DNA of 64,000 nucleotides from Sphingobacteriales bacterium. Lineage in GTDB: Bacteria; Bacteroidota; Bacteroidia; Chitinophagales; JADIYW01. The stretch lies in the NCBI GenBank assembly GCA_947460245.1, contig CANHGL010000001.1:1-64000 (forward strand), in the 5' to 3' direction. A program made the translations under genes and the position numbers. The notes under the pieces are model-generated. The model worked only from the letters and a program-made list of their open reading frames with translations, was not told where the DNA came from and did not search any database. This document shows, piece by piece, positions 9,606 to 18,672 of this stretch (positions within the stretch are counted from its first letter, which is position 1; each line of letters begins with the position of its first letter).

Positions 9606-9625
9606 TTAAACACCTAGATTTCAAT

Positions 9626-9662
9626 AACAATAATGGCGCGCCTTCGGCGCGCCATTATTGTT
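9626..9662. terminator. Perfect 17-bp hairpin, bidirectional terminator
   Basis: The left arm at 9626-9642 and right arm at 9646-9662 are perfect complements with a 3-base loop. The GC-rich core GGCGCGCC is flanked by AT-rich AACAATAAT/ATTATTGTT. It sits between the convergent histone-like gene and ftsZ, with T-rich flanks inside the stem on both strands, so it probably ends transcription from both sides, including the long dcw operon. Confidence 0.8.
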
Positions 9663-9713
9663 AAGTATCAAAAGCAGCATATAGAAAAGCAAAATCTGCC
9701 AGGAATCTAAAGT

Positions 9714-11330
9714 TTAATCTAAAGTGATGTCTTTCATTGCATTCGGACGGATCTCAATTTTACTTGGATCCTCAGAATTATTATAAATCATGTAATCTGA
9801 AAAATTAGACTGATTGGATGGAACTGAATTATCTAGCTCCATTCCGTAACGTTTATAGGCAGGCTCTTTCTCCAATTCATACAAACTAATGTGGTGTTTT
9901 TGCATGTCTAAAGAAATACGCTTCTTGATAAGATCTCGCTCTAATTGTTGATTATCGGATTCATCAAAAGTTCTTTCAACTTTACTTTCAAATAAAGAAA
10001 ACTGGGATTCGACAGAAGTTACATTATACTGTTGAATATCTTCTTCACCTGTAAAGTGAACTCTAGGCTTATCTACAATTTTTATATCTGCATCTGTATT
10101 CTGGGTAAGGTTGATTTCAAACTCTACCTCATTTGATTTTGGAGCTGCATCCAGCACATTGGAAGTAAATTCATGATCATCCAAATCTGTAGGCAGCTCA
10201 TTATGTTCATACATTTCCATTTCATTAATCTCCGGCTGCACAACAAGTGGCTTGATTGCTTCCTTTGCCTCCACCATATTACTTATTGGTTCATTTGCGG
10301 GAGCCTTAGATTGCAACGAATGAACAACTCTCTCCTCCTGCTGACGAAGCACTGTCTTTCGCTCTCTACTTATCTCTCCAGTCTGGAAACCTGTAGCCAC
10401 TAACGTAATGGCAATATCCTCTCCAAGGGTTTCATCTTTACAAACACCCCAAATAATTTCACAATCAGTTTGGGTTTGAGCTTGAATACAATCTGTAATC
10501 ATATCCAACTCTCGCATTTTAACTCCAGTTCCATAGGTTATATATAATACCACGCCCTTAGCACCATAGATATCAGCATCTTCCAATAAAGGTGAATTCA
10601 TGGCTTCATTAATAGCCACCATAGCCCTATTCTCTCCTGAGCCCTTTCCTATTCCTATTATAGCAACACCACTGTTAGACATTACTCGCTTTACATCGTT
10701 AAAGTCTACATTGATTTTTCCTGGTCTGGTTATAATTTCCGTAATTCCCTTTGCAGCAGTAGTTAAGATATCATCTGCCTTAGAAAATGCGTCGTCGATA
10801 TCTAAATCGGGAAAAATATCATATAGCTTATTATTAGAAACTACGATTAATGCATCTACATTCTCCTTCATATTTTGAATACCTCGCTCAGCCTTATCGC
10901 GTTTTGGCTTTCCTTCATTAGAAAATGGAATAGTTACTATACCTACAGTAAGTATTCCCAATTCTTTAGCAATTTTCGCAACAATGGGTGCAGCACCTGT
11001 TCCTGTTCCACCACCCATACCTGCGGTAACAAAAACCATCTTGGTGTTATTAGACAGATACATCCTGATTTCCTCTTCTGCTTCCAATGCTGCACGACGA
11101 CCTTCTTCAGGATCCGCACCTGCACCCAAGCCCTCGAGTAGGTTAGTACCCAACTGAATTTTCGAAGGAACCGGACTTTTTAATAAGTCCTGCTTATCGG
11201 TATTGCATACTGCAAAATTGACGCCTGGTATTCCCTGGTCGTACATATAATTTACTGCATTACAACCACCACCACCAACACCCAAGACTTTGATGATGGA
11301 ATTGTTTTCACTAAATATTTCAAATTCCAT
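9714..11330 (-). CDS. ftsZ: Cell division protein FtsZ
   Basis: The 538-residue product is the tubulin-like GTPase that forms the division ring. The N-terminal globular part shows GVGGGGCNAVNYM and the tubulin signature GGGTGTGAAPIVAKIA; the T7-type loop region follows. It is longer than the roughly 380-residue E. coli protein because of an acidic linker of about 200 residues. Near the end, PAYKRYGMELD (from residue 490) looks like the conserved C-terminal peptide that binds FtsA, but about 40 more residues follow it. It is the last gene of the dcw operon, 14 bases after ftsA. Confidence 0.97.
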   Translation of the reverse strand: MEFEIFSENNSIIKVLGVGGGGCNAVNYMYDQGIPGVNFAVCNTDKQDLLKSPVPSKIQLGTNLLEGLGAGADPEEGRRAALEAEEEIRMYLSNNTKMVFVTAGMGGGTGTGAAPIVAKIAKELGILTVGIVTIPFSNEGKPKRDKAERGIQNMKENVDALIVVSNNKLYDIFPDLDIDDAFSKADDILTTAAKGITEIITRPGKINVDFNDVKRVMSNSGVAIIGIGKGSGENRAMVAINEAMNSPLLEDADIYGAKGVVLYITYGTGVKMRELDMITDCIQAQTQTDCEIIWGVCKDETLGEDIAITLVATGFQTGEISRERKTVLRQQEERVVHSLQSKAPANEPISNMVEAKEAIKPLVVQPEINEMEMYEHNELPTDLDDHEFTSNVLDAAPKSNEVEFEINLTQNTDADIKIVDKPRVHFTGEEDIQQYNVTSVESQFSLFESKVERTFDESDNQQLERDLIKKRISLDMQKHHISLYELEKEPAYKRYGMELDNSVPSNQSNFSDYMIYNNSEDPSKIEIRPNAMKDITLD

Positions 11331-11344
11331 ATGATATACTTTAC

Positions 11345-12775
11345 TTATTTCTCAAAATCTTTAATATCCTCACCCATCCATTCTGTAATTTTCTTACCCC
11401 AAGAAGACATTAATGAACCAGTCTTCAATTTTGACTTGTGTTCATGGTATGCATAAGGTTGATCAACTTCTTCTTCCGCAGCAAATTCCGGTTTAACTTC
11501 TATCTCCTTTGTTTCTTCTGCTTTAAATGGTTTTTCCAATAATACATTATGCTCCACACTCATTCTCTCTTCATCCATCTGCTTGAATGCTCTAATCAGT
11601 AGCCCTATACCGGTAGCATAAATTGGACTTTCTACTTCCGCCACTTTAGTTGAGGCCAGATGCTCTCTTGGAAATCCGAGTCTTGCACACTGGCCGGTCT
11701 CTAATTCAGTCAGCTGTTGTATGTGTTTCAACTGAGAACCTCCACCGGTTAGAACAATACCACCAATAAGTCTTTTTTCGAAGCCGGATAAGTTGATTTG
11801 GTAGGCCACATGTGCCAGTATTTCCTTAACGCGTGCAGAAATCACTTTCGAAACACTTAATAAGTTTAATTCTTTCTTTCCAGTTTGATTTATCCCCTGG
11901 ATTGAAACATGTTGATTTTTTAAGTCATCTGATATGATGGCACTACCATAATTTTTCTTTAGCACCTCTGCCTGATCTTTTAGAATTTTGAAATCTCTCA
12001 GATCTTCTGTAATGATATTACCTCCAAAAGGAATTACCGCAGTATGGCGAATTACATAACTCTCAAATATGGCTATATCCGTAGTCCCACCACCAATATC
12101 AACCATACATACACCTCCTTCAAGCTCATCCTTACTCAGAACAGCATCCGCAGAAGCTAAAGGCTCTAGTTCTATGCTAGCTACTTCAAGACCGGCAATC
12201 ATTATACAACGCTCAATATTTTGTATGGCTGTTTCAGCACCTGTTATGATATGAAAATTGCCTTCTAAACGAATCCCCATCATACCTATAGGTTCCTGGT
12301 AAATACCCGGTTCATTATCTACAATATATTCTTGTGGAAGTACATGTAATATTCTTTCTCCTGGAGGCAATGCTAGTTTGAACATTTCATTCTTCAACTT
12401 CTGTATATCCTCATAGCTAATCCAGGTATCGTTACTGTTACGTGTTAAGATTCCACGATGCTGTAAACTCTTGATGTGTTGCCCTGCAATGCCAACATGT
12501 ACTTTTTTAAATTTAACGCCGGATTGACGCTCCGCATCCATAACTGCCTTCTTAATAGACTCTACCGTACGTGCGATATTAATCACTACACCGCGTTGCA
12601 CTCCAAAAGACGGACAATTCCCAATTCCGAGAATTTCAATCTTTCCATATTGGTTTCTTCTGCCAACGAGTGCAGCTACTTTTGATGTTCCAATATCTAT
12701 GGCACATACAACGTTTTCAGCCGGGTCAATTAGCATATTTTCCATACCTGAGTTCATTTCATTATTAACTTGCAT
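11345..12775 (-). CDS. ftsA: Cell division protein FtsA
   Basis: The 476-residue product is the actin-like ATPase that ties FtsZ to the membrane. Seen in it are the phosphate-1 motif VCAIDIGTSKVAALVG, the phosphate-2 motif CMVDIGGGTTDIAIFE, and GGIVLTGGGSQLKHI. The end holds a short amphipathic stretch (SSWGKKITEWMGEDI) that may be the membrane-targeting helix. The frame opens at a TTG (12799) overlapping ftsQ; I prefer the ATG at 12775, 11 bases after the ftsQ stop. Adjacency to ftsZ and ftsQ supports the call. Confidence 0.96.
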   Translation of the reverse strand: MQVNNEMNSGMENMLIDPAENVVCAIDIGTSKVAALVGRRNQYGKIEILGIGNCPSFGVQRGVVINIARTVESIKKAVMDAERQSGVKFKKVHVGIAGQHIKSLQHRGILTRNSNDTWISYEDIQKLKNEMFKLALPPGERILHVLPQEYIVDNEPGIYQEPIGMMGIRLEGNFHIITGAETAIQNIERCIMIAGLEVASIELEPLASADAVLSKDELEGGVCMVDIGGGTTDIAIFESYVIRHTAVIPFGGNIITEDLRDFKILKDQAEVLKKNYGSAIISDDLKNQHVSIQGINQTGKKELNLLSVSKVISARVKEILAHVAYQINLSGFEKRLIGGIVLTGGGSQLKHIQQLTELETGQCARLGFPREHLASTKVAEVESPIYATGIGLLIRAFKQMDEERMSVEHNVLLEKPFKAEETKEIEVKPEFAAEEEVDQPYAYHEHKSKLKTGSLMSSWGKKITEWMGEDIKDFEK

Positions 12776-12786
12776 ATTTCTTGTTT

Positions 12787-13551
12787 TTATTTCAAACAAA
12801 CGACTTGATCTTTATACATCATGTTGATAACCTTATAGTAATCCCAACCTATCTTTTTAAGTACATCAAAATAGAAAACGTCGAGGTTTTTTATTTTTTG
12901 TAAAACGTTCTTATCATCACCAAACAATACAATGCTACTACCTAATCGCGGAACCATCTCCAGCATACCATTATCATTAATATTATACTGCCCAATCATC
13001 TTACTCCAAAGCGGATCCTTAACAAGTAATCTTGCCACATTATACGACCTAACTAAGGCAAGGCTACTTATTTTTCTGGTTGAATCACAGACCTCTGAGA
13101 TATTACCGGTAACGATTGGAACCTTTGCCGTAAAGTGATCGCACGTGCTAAACTTTATACCTGTATTATCGACATAGAAGGTTTGGCCTTGAATGTTATA
13201 AACCCTTAATAGTGGCTTTCGCTGTTCAATTTTTATATTCAAATTGCCTTGGTTGTCTGTATAAGCATTAGCACGCTTTACCTGTGGAATACGAGCTATA
13301 AATTTCTCTATCCGACTCAATTCTCTACCCGACAGTAATCTGTTTTTTACATGAAAGGATTCCTCTACGAGATCAGCAATCTGTTTTTTATTAATAAAAA
13401 AATTACCACTCCATTCGTCTATCCCAATTTTAACATGTTTTACCCTGGTCTCATCTCTGTTGATTTTGGCTACTACTAACAAAAAGACAAAGGCGCAAAA
13501 TCCTAACAGCATAGTCAGACGGATTAAAATATTTCTAATGGTTTTATTCAT
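12787..13551 (-). CDS. ftsQ: Cell division protein FtsQ
   Basis: The 254-residue product has a short cytoplasmic N-terminus, one membrane segment (about 11-28, LTMLLGFCAFVFLLVV) and a periplasmic region with POTRA-like features: NFFINKKQIADLVEE, IEKFIARIPQVKRANAYT and the beta domain. FtsQ/DivIB links early and late division proteins in the periplasm through FtsB and FtsL. Sequence conservation is low in this family, so position between murC and ftsA is a large part of the evidence. It overlaps no neighbour and lies 10 bases after murC. Confidence 0.88.
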   Translation of the reverse strand: MNKTIRNILIRLTMLLGFCAFVFLLVVAKINRDETRVKHVKIGIDEWSGNFFINKKQIADLVEESFHVKNRLLSGRELSRIEKFIARIPQVKRANAYTDNQGNLNIKIEQRKPLLRVYNIQGQTFYVDNTGIKFSTCDHFTAKVPIVTGNISEVCDSTRKISSLALVRSYNVARLLVKDPLWSKMIGQYNINDNGMLEMVPRLGSSIVLFGDDKNVLQKIKNLDVFYFDVLKKIGWDYYKVINMMYKDQVVCLK

Positions 13552-13561
13552 TGTAATCTTT

Positions 13562-14932
13562 CTAGCTTTTTATCCTCGATTTTAATAACGTAGCAATCTC
13601 CCCAACCTTAGTATCAATATCTCCGGCACCAACAGTGAGAACAATATCCAGATTTTCCCTACTGCTTAACAGCTCGGTAATCTGCTCTTTTCTAGCCATT
13701 ATTTTATCCGTAATGGTTACAGCATCAAAGATAATTTTACTCGATACACCTTCTATTGGCTCTTCGCGAGCAGGGTAAATATCCAATAAAATAAGGCTGT
13801 CGGAATTAGACAGAGATAATGCAAACTCCTGGCATAGATCTTTTGTTCTGGAAAATAAATGCGGCTGAAAGATTACAGTCAGGCTCCTTCCAGGGTACAA
13901 TTCTTTTATAGAGGAGATGGTAGCATCCAACTCTCTGGGATGATGTGCATAATCATCAATATACACTATACTATTACTACGAACATGTGTTTCAAACCTG
14001 CGCTTTACACCTTTAAAAGAAGCTACGGCCTCTTTTATGGCTACTTCCGAAACACCTGTTTGTAACGCTATAGCAATAGCTCCCAATGCATTCTCGATAT
14101 TATGTCTGCCACCATAATAGGATTTTACACCTGCTAGAACCCCATCAGGATGCTGCACATCAAAAGAATATGCTCCACTTTGAATTTCAAGATTTTTGAT
14201 ATGATAATCTGCTGAAGTATTATCAATGCTGTATTGTAAGTTTCTTACGTTTGTATTCTGTATACTATCATTTACTCTACTATTTCTGATGAGCAAACCT
14301 CCTTCGCGTATTTTATCACAAAACTGTCTGAAGGAATCTTCAATCGCTTCCAGATTGCCATAAACATCAAGATGGTCAGTATCTACAGATGTAATTAGAG
14401 CTATATTGGGCTCTAAGGATAAGAAAGAGCGGTCGAACTCGTCTGCCTCTACTACCGCATAATCTATGCCATCTATAAAATTTGAATTGAAGTTTATACA
14501 AATACCTCCAAGAAATGCAGCGACATCCTTATTGCCTGTTTTCAAGATATGAGCTGTGATAGACGAAACCGATGTCTTTCCATGAGACCCTGCTATACTA
14601 ATATTAAATTTTTCATTAGCAGCCAGCCCTAATACTTGCGCACGTTTAAGTAATGTATAGTTATTCTCTAAGAACCAATTGTACTGTATATGGTCTTTAG
14701 GGATTGCGGGGGTATAAATAATAAGATCAGCCTGCTTATCTAATGTGTCTAAGTTATCCTCATAGGTAATAAAGATACCTTCATCTTCCAACGCAGCAGT
14801 AAGAACAGTTCTCGTTTTATCATACCCCGAAACTGATTTTCCGTGCAGGTAAAAATATCGTGCTAGGGCACTCATGCCAATCCCTCCTATACCTAGAAAA
14901 TAAATCCGTTTTATGTCTTTAAGGTTTATCAT
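13562..14932 (-). CDS. murC: UDP-N-acetylmuramate--L-alanine ligase
   Basis: The 456-residue product adds L-alanine to UDP-MurNAc, using ATP, in the cytoplasm. The Rossmann N-terminus FLGIGGIGMSALARYF is the MurC-specific UDP-binding motif. The Mur ligase P-loop is SIAGSHGKTSVSSITAHIL, and YIDDYAHHPRELDATI marks the third motif. Its length equals the family norm. It lies between murG and ftsQ, as in many dcw clusters. Confidence 0.97.
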   Translation of the reverse strand: MINLKDIKRIYFLGIGGIGMSALARYFYLHGKSVSGYDKTRTVLTAALEDEGIFITYEDNLDTLDKQADLIIYTPAIPKDHIQYNWFLENNYTLLKRAQVLGLAANEKFNISIAGSHGKTSVSSITAHILKTGNKDVAAFLGGICINFNSNFIDGIDYAVVEADEFDRSFLSLEPNIALITSVDTDHLDVYGNLEAIEDSFRQFCDKIREGGLLIRNSRVNDSIQNTNVRNLQYSIDNTSADYHIKNLEIQSGAYSFDVQHPDGVLAGVKSYYGGRHNIENALGAIAIALQTGVSEVAIKEAVASFKGVKRRFETHVRSNSIVYIDDYAHHPRELDATISSIKELYPGRSLTVIFQPHLFSRTKDLCQEFALSLSNSDSLILLDIYPAREEPIEGVSSKIIFDAVTITDKIMARKEQITELLSSRENLDIVLTVGAGDIDTKVGEIATLLKSRIKS

Positions 14933-14952
14933 ACCAATTGCACTAGTGCATA

Positions 14953-16068
14953 TTATTTATTAGTTAGTTCATTAATTATAGCTTCCGAAATTTCACCCGC
15001 TGCATTTGTTTTAGCCAAACTCTTTATTTGAACTCCTAGATGTTGTAGTTTTTCCCGATCTGACGACAATTCCAGTATAGCCTGTCCTAATAATTGTTTT
15101 GCTTCTGCATCCTTCACTAAAACAGCTGCTTCCTTATTGACAAGTGCCATAGCATTTTTCGTCTGATGATCCTCCGAAACATTTGGAGAAGGAATTAAAA
15201 CAACTGGTTTACCTATAATACACAATTCTGAAATCGACAAAGCACCTGCTCTGGATATAATAATATCTGCAGCACTATATGCCCTATTCATGTCTTTAAT
15301 AAACTGATGTATACTAACATCTGCAAGATTCCTGTCCTTAGTGCGCTCCAGGATACCTTCGAAATATATTTTTCCGGTTTGCCATAGCAGCTGATATCCA
15401 GCTTGTATAAACACATCTAAATTTTGCTCTACAGCATCATTAATTGTTCTTGCCCCAAGACTACCTCCAATGATGAGTATAGTCTTCTTATCTTCTTTAA
15501 GATGAAAGAAAGACAGTGCTTCCTTTTTATTCGGCAAGGCGACGCATATATCCTTTCGGACAGGATTTCCGGTGAAGACTATTTTTTCTTTACGAAAAAA
15601 CTGTTCAAGATTATTATAGGCAACAAAAATCTTTTGGGCATATCTTGCTAATATTTTATTAGTAATTCCGGGGTATGAATTCTGCTCCTGGATAAATGTC
15701 TTAATTCCTGATAATGCCGCTACAAATAATACAGGGCCACTGGCATACCCTCCAACTCCAATACAAGCATCCGGCTTAAATTCTTTAATAATTTTAGCAG
15801 CTTGTGTCAGGCTCTTTATTACTTTATAAGGAAATAATAAGTTTTTTAGCGTCAGGCTTCTTTGCAACCCCACAATCTCTAAGCCTTGGATTGCATATCC
15901 TGACTGTGGTACTTTCTCCATCTCCATTCTTCCCTTTGCACCCACAAACAGAATCTCACAATCAGGCATAGCGAGCTTTAAAGCATCGGCAATTGCAATA
16001 GCAGGAAAAATATGACCGCCGGTTCCTCCTCCGGCAATAATAAATCGATATGCTTTATCTGTATTCAT
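14953..16068 (-). CDS. murG: Lipid II synthase, UDP-GlcNAc transferase MurG
   Basis: The 371-residue product moves GlcNAc from UDP-GlcNAc onto lipid I at the inner face of the membrane to make lipid II. It is a GT-B glycosyltransferase. The N-terminal glycine loop is GGTGGHIFPAIAIADAL, a second loop is IIGGSLGARTIND, and the donor-binding region is SRAGALSISELCIIGKPVVL. It is 20 bases from murC and 18 bases after ftsW. Confidence 0.97.
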   Translation of the reverse strand: MNTDKAYRFIIAGGGTGGHIFPAIAIADALKLAMPDCEILFVGAKGRMEMEKVPQSGYAIQGLEIVGLQRSLTLKNLLFPYKVIKSLTQAAKIIKEFKPDACIGVGGYASGPVLFVAALSGIKTFIQEQNSYPGITNKILARYAQKIFVAYNNLEQFFRKEKIVFTGNPVRKDICVALPNKKEALSFFHLKEDKKTILIIGGSLGARTINDAVEQNLDVFIQAGYQLLWQTGKIYFEGILERTKDRNLADVSIHQFIKDMNRAYSAADIIISRAGALSISELCIIGKPVVLIPSPNVSEDHQTKNAMALVNKEAAVLVKDAEAKQLLGQAILELSSDREKLQHLGVQIKSLAKTNAAGEISEAIINELTNK

Positions 16069-16086
16069 TATATCTTTCCTTTAGCT

Positions 16087-17280
16087 TTATGCATCAATTT
16101 CCTCAAGAGCCAACTGACGCTGATTTAACTTAGGACTTTGCTCCGTACGTTCGTCTATATTCCTACTAACACTTAATATTATACCTATAGCAAAAGCATT
16201 AAACCAAATACTTGTACCTCCCCAGCTTATAAATGGTAAAGTAATTCCCGTATTGGGTAGCATATGTACATTTACTGCCATATGAATAACCGCCTGTAAT
16301 ACCATACTCACACCGAGACCGACTGCCATCAATGCCCCAAATGCACGGGGACTCTTTTTAACAAGTACTATTAATCGCCACATAAAAAATAGATAAAGAA
16401 ATAGCACAAAAGCACCTCCGGTTAACCCATACTCTTCTATCAATGTAGCATAGATAAAATCTGAAAATGCATCTGGTAGAAAATTACACTGCGTACTTTT
16501 ACCAGGAGCAATTCTAAATAAACCTCCTTTGGCTATAGCAATGAATGCCTGTTTTTGCTGGTAGAACTCATCAGAATCATAATCGGGTGTCCACCAACTC
16601 TGCACACGACCAAGCCACACATCTGCACGCCCATGATCTGGAAGGACATACCAGGAATATGCGAAGATTATTCCTGCTACCAGCGCACCTCCTCCAAAAA
16701 TTGCAAAGATAAATCTGGCACTTACCCTGCCAATAAACAAGACAACTATACATGTCATAAATAAGATAACCGCAGAGGATAAATTATCTAACATAATAAG
16801 CCCACAGATAAGTACTATAGGTAACATAATGTGTATGATTACTTCCTTTATATCCTTGATAACACCCTGCTTCTTAGATAGCATACGGGATGTATACATG
16901 ATAAGAGCGAGTTTAGCAAAATCTGAAGACTGAAAAGTAAGCCCAATCATAGGTATTCGTACCCATCTACTTGCATCGTTGATTCGAACACCAAAGAATT
17001 TAGTATATAATAGTAAAGGAACAGACAGTATCAACATCATCTGTGCTATACGAGAGAAATAACGATGATCAATACGGTGAACGATATAGGTAATAAATAA
17101 GCCAACACCCAAAATAAAACCATGACGCATCAGATAATACTCTGTGTCACCATGTTCATTCTTGTATGCTAAAGAGCGGGTAGAACTATATACTAACAGT
17201 AATGAGATAGCACTTAATGTGACTAATATGTACCATACGTACTTATCCCCTTTAATATTATTTATAATCCTTCCTAACAT
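16087..17280 (-). CDS. ftsW: FtsW/RodA/SpoVE-family peptidoglycan polymerase
   Basis: The 397-residue polytopic membrane protein has about ten hydrophobic segments. The SEDS signature near the end is LPNTGITLPFISWGGTSI. Other family marks are FQSSDFAKLALIMYTSR and FIYATLIEEYGLTGG. SEDS proteins polymerise glycan strands together with a class B PBP, and a PBP gene lies in the same operon. Position between murD and murG favours FtsW (septal) over RodA (elongation). Confidence 0.94.
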   Translation of the reverse strand: MLGRIINNIKGDKYVWYILVTLSAISLLLVYSSTRSLAYKNEHGDTEYYLMRHGFILGVGLFITYIVHRIDHRYFSRIAQMMLILSVPLLLYTKFFGVRINDASRWVRIPMIGLTFQSSDFAKLALIMYTSRMLSKKQGVIKDIKEVIIHIMLPIVLICGLIMLDNLSSAVILFMTCIVVLFIGRVSARFIFAIFGGGALVAGIIFAYSWYVLPDHGRADVWLGRVQSWWTPDYDSDEFYQQKQAFIAIAKGGLFRIAPGKSTQCNFLPDAFSDFIYATLIEEYGLTGGAFVLFLYLFFMWRLIVLVKKSPRAFGALMAVGLGVSMVLQAVIHMAVNVHMLPNTGITLPFISWGGTSIWFNAFAIGIILSVSRNIDERTEQSPKLNQRQLALEEIDA

Positions 17281-17315
17281 TTTCTCTTTAGCGTTATACG
17301 ATTCTATTATACTTT

Positions 17316-18653
17316 CTATAGATTAAGAACATTACGCTTGAATTGTCTGCCGCGATCTTCATAATTCTCAAACAAATCGAAGCTTGCACAACAAGGAGAC
17401 AACAATACAACATCACCTTTGTCCGTAATATTATATGCTGTTTGAACCGCCTGCTCCATACTGTTGGTATCTACAATATAGCCCACTTCTGAAGCAAAAG
17501 CCTGGTGCAACTTTTCGTTGTCTTTACCAAGGCAAATAATTGCTTTTACTTTTTTACTAACTAGCTCTTTTATGAGAGTGTAGTCATTTCCCTTATCTAC
17601 GCCTCCCAAGATGAGTACGGTTGGCTTATTCATAGACTCTAATGCATACCATGTAGAGTTTACATTAGTTGCTTTTGAATCATTAATAAAATCAACCCCT
17701 TTGATAGATGCAACATACTCCAGACGATGTTCCAAATTCTTAAAATCTTCGAGGCTCTCTCGGATTTTATCATTTCGGACACCGACTAATTTTGCGGAGA
17801 TGGCAGCAGCCATTGAGTTGTAGGAATTGTGCATTCCTTGAATAGAAAGATCACTGATTGGCATAGTAAAGTTGTTTTTATCGATTTGTATAATTATTTG
17901 TTGATTTTCTACATAAGCTCCATAGCTTAGTTTTTCGTAGTAGGTTATAGGTATTTTATTTACGTTTGTATTTGCAATGGGCAAATACTTCATCGTTACA
18001 AGATCATCTGCACAGAAGATGAAATAATCCTGATTGTCTTGATTCTTAGTAATGCTAAATTTTGAATGGATATAATTATCAAAAGAATAATTGTACCTAT
18101 CCAGATGATCTTCAGTTATATTGCACAGCACTGCAATAAATGGCTTAAAGGTTATACAATTATCGAGCTGAAAACTGCTAACCTCCAATACAAAATAAGC
18201 CCTGTCGCCGGCCGCTACTTGTCTGGCAAAAGAAGTACCAATATTACCGCCTAGGCCCACATCCAATCCTGCATTAGACAATATATGATAGATCAACGAA
18301 GTGGTAGTAGTCTTTCCATTTGTTCCTGTGATAGCTATCACTTTCGAAGCTGTAAAACGAAAACCAAATTCTATTTCTGAGATAACAGGAATATTATTCT
18401 CTCTAATTTTTTTTACTATCGGAGCAGTATCCGGTATTCCAGGGCTTTTTATAACAAGTGTTGCTGATAGAATAAGTGCTTCAGAGTGTTGCTCCTCTTC
18501 AAAAGGAACAGCAAGTGCTATGAGTTCATCCTTGTATTCCTTTTTTATTTTATTTAGGTCTGAAACAAATACCTCCATGCCTTGTTTTTGTGCAAGTATG
18601 GCAGCACCAACACCGCTTTCTCCGCTTCCTAATATGACCACTTTCTCTTTCAT
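17316..18653 (-). CDS. murD: UDP-N-acetylmuramoylalanine--D-glutamate ligase
   Basis: The 445-residue product adds D-Glu to UDP-MurNAc-L-Ala. The N-terminus VVILGSGESGVGAAILAQ is the MurD UDP-binding loop. The P-loop is VIAITGTNGKTTTTSLIYHIL, and FINDSKATNVNSTWYALES is the MurD-specific SKATN motif. The C-terminal LLSPCCASFDLFENYEDRG closes the match. It lies between mraY and ftsW. Confidence 0.97.
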   Translation of the reverse strand: MKEKVVILGSGESGVGAAILAQKQGMEVFVSDLNKIKKEYKDELIALAVPFEEEQHSEALILSATLVIKSPGIPDTAPIVKKIRENNIPVISEIEFGFRFTASKVIAITGTNGKTTTTSLIYHILSNAGLDVGLGGNIGTSFARQVAAGDRAYFVLEVSSFQLDNCITFKPFIAVLCNITEDHLDRYNYSFDNYIHSKFSITKNQDNQDYFIFCADDLVTMKYLPIANTNVNKIPITYYEKLSYGAYVENQQIIIQIDKNNFTMPISDLSIQGMHNSYNSMAAAISAKLVGVRNDKIRESLEDFKNLEHRLEYVASIKGVDFINDSKATNVNSTWYALESMNKPTVLILGGVDKGNDYTLIKELVSKKVKAIICLGKDNEKLHQAFASEVGYIVDTNSMEQAVQTAYNITDKGDVVLLSPCCASFDLFENYEDRGRQFKRNVLNL

Positions 18654-18672
18654 TAAACTTTACTGTTTGTGT

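Noticed and set aside
9041-9613. 190-residue minus-strand ORF opposite the histone-like gene
   Set aside because: It is a shadow of the Lys/Ala codons on the other strand, giving Phe/Ala/Leu runs; the plus-strand gene has promoter element and start site.
11345-12799. ftsA start at TTG 12799
   Set aside because: It would overlap ftsQ, while an ATG at 12775 lies right after the ftsQ stop and before the conserved ATPase domain.
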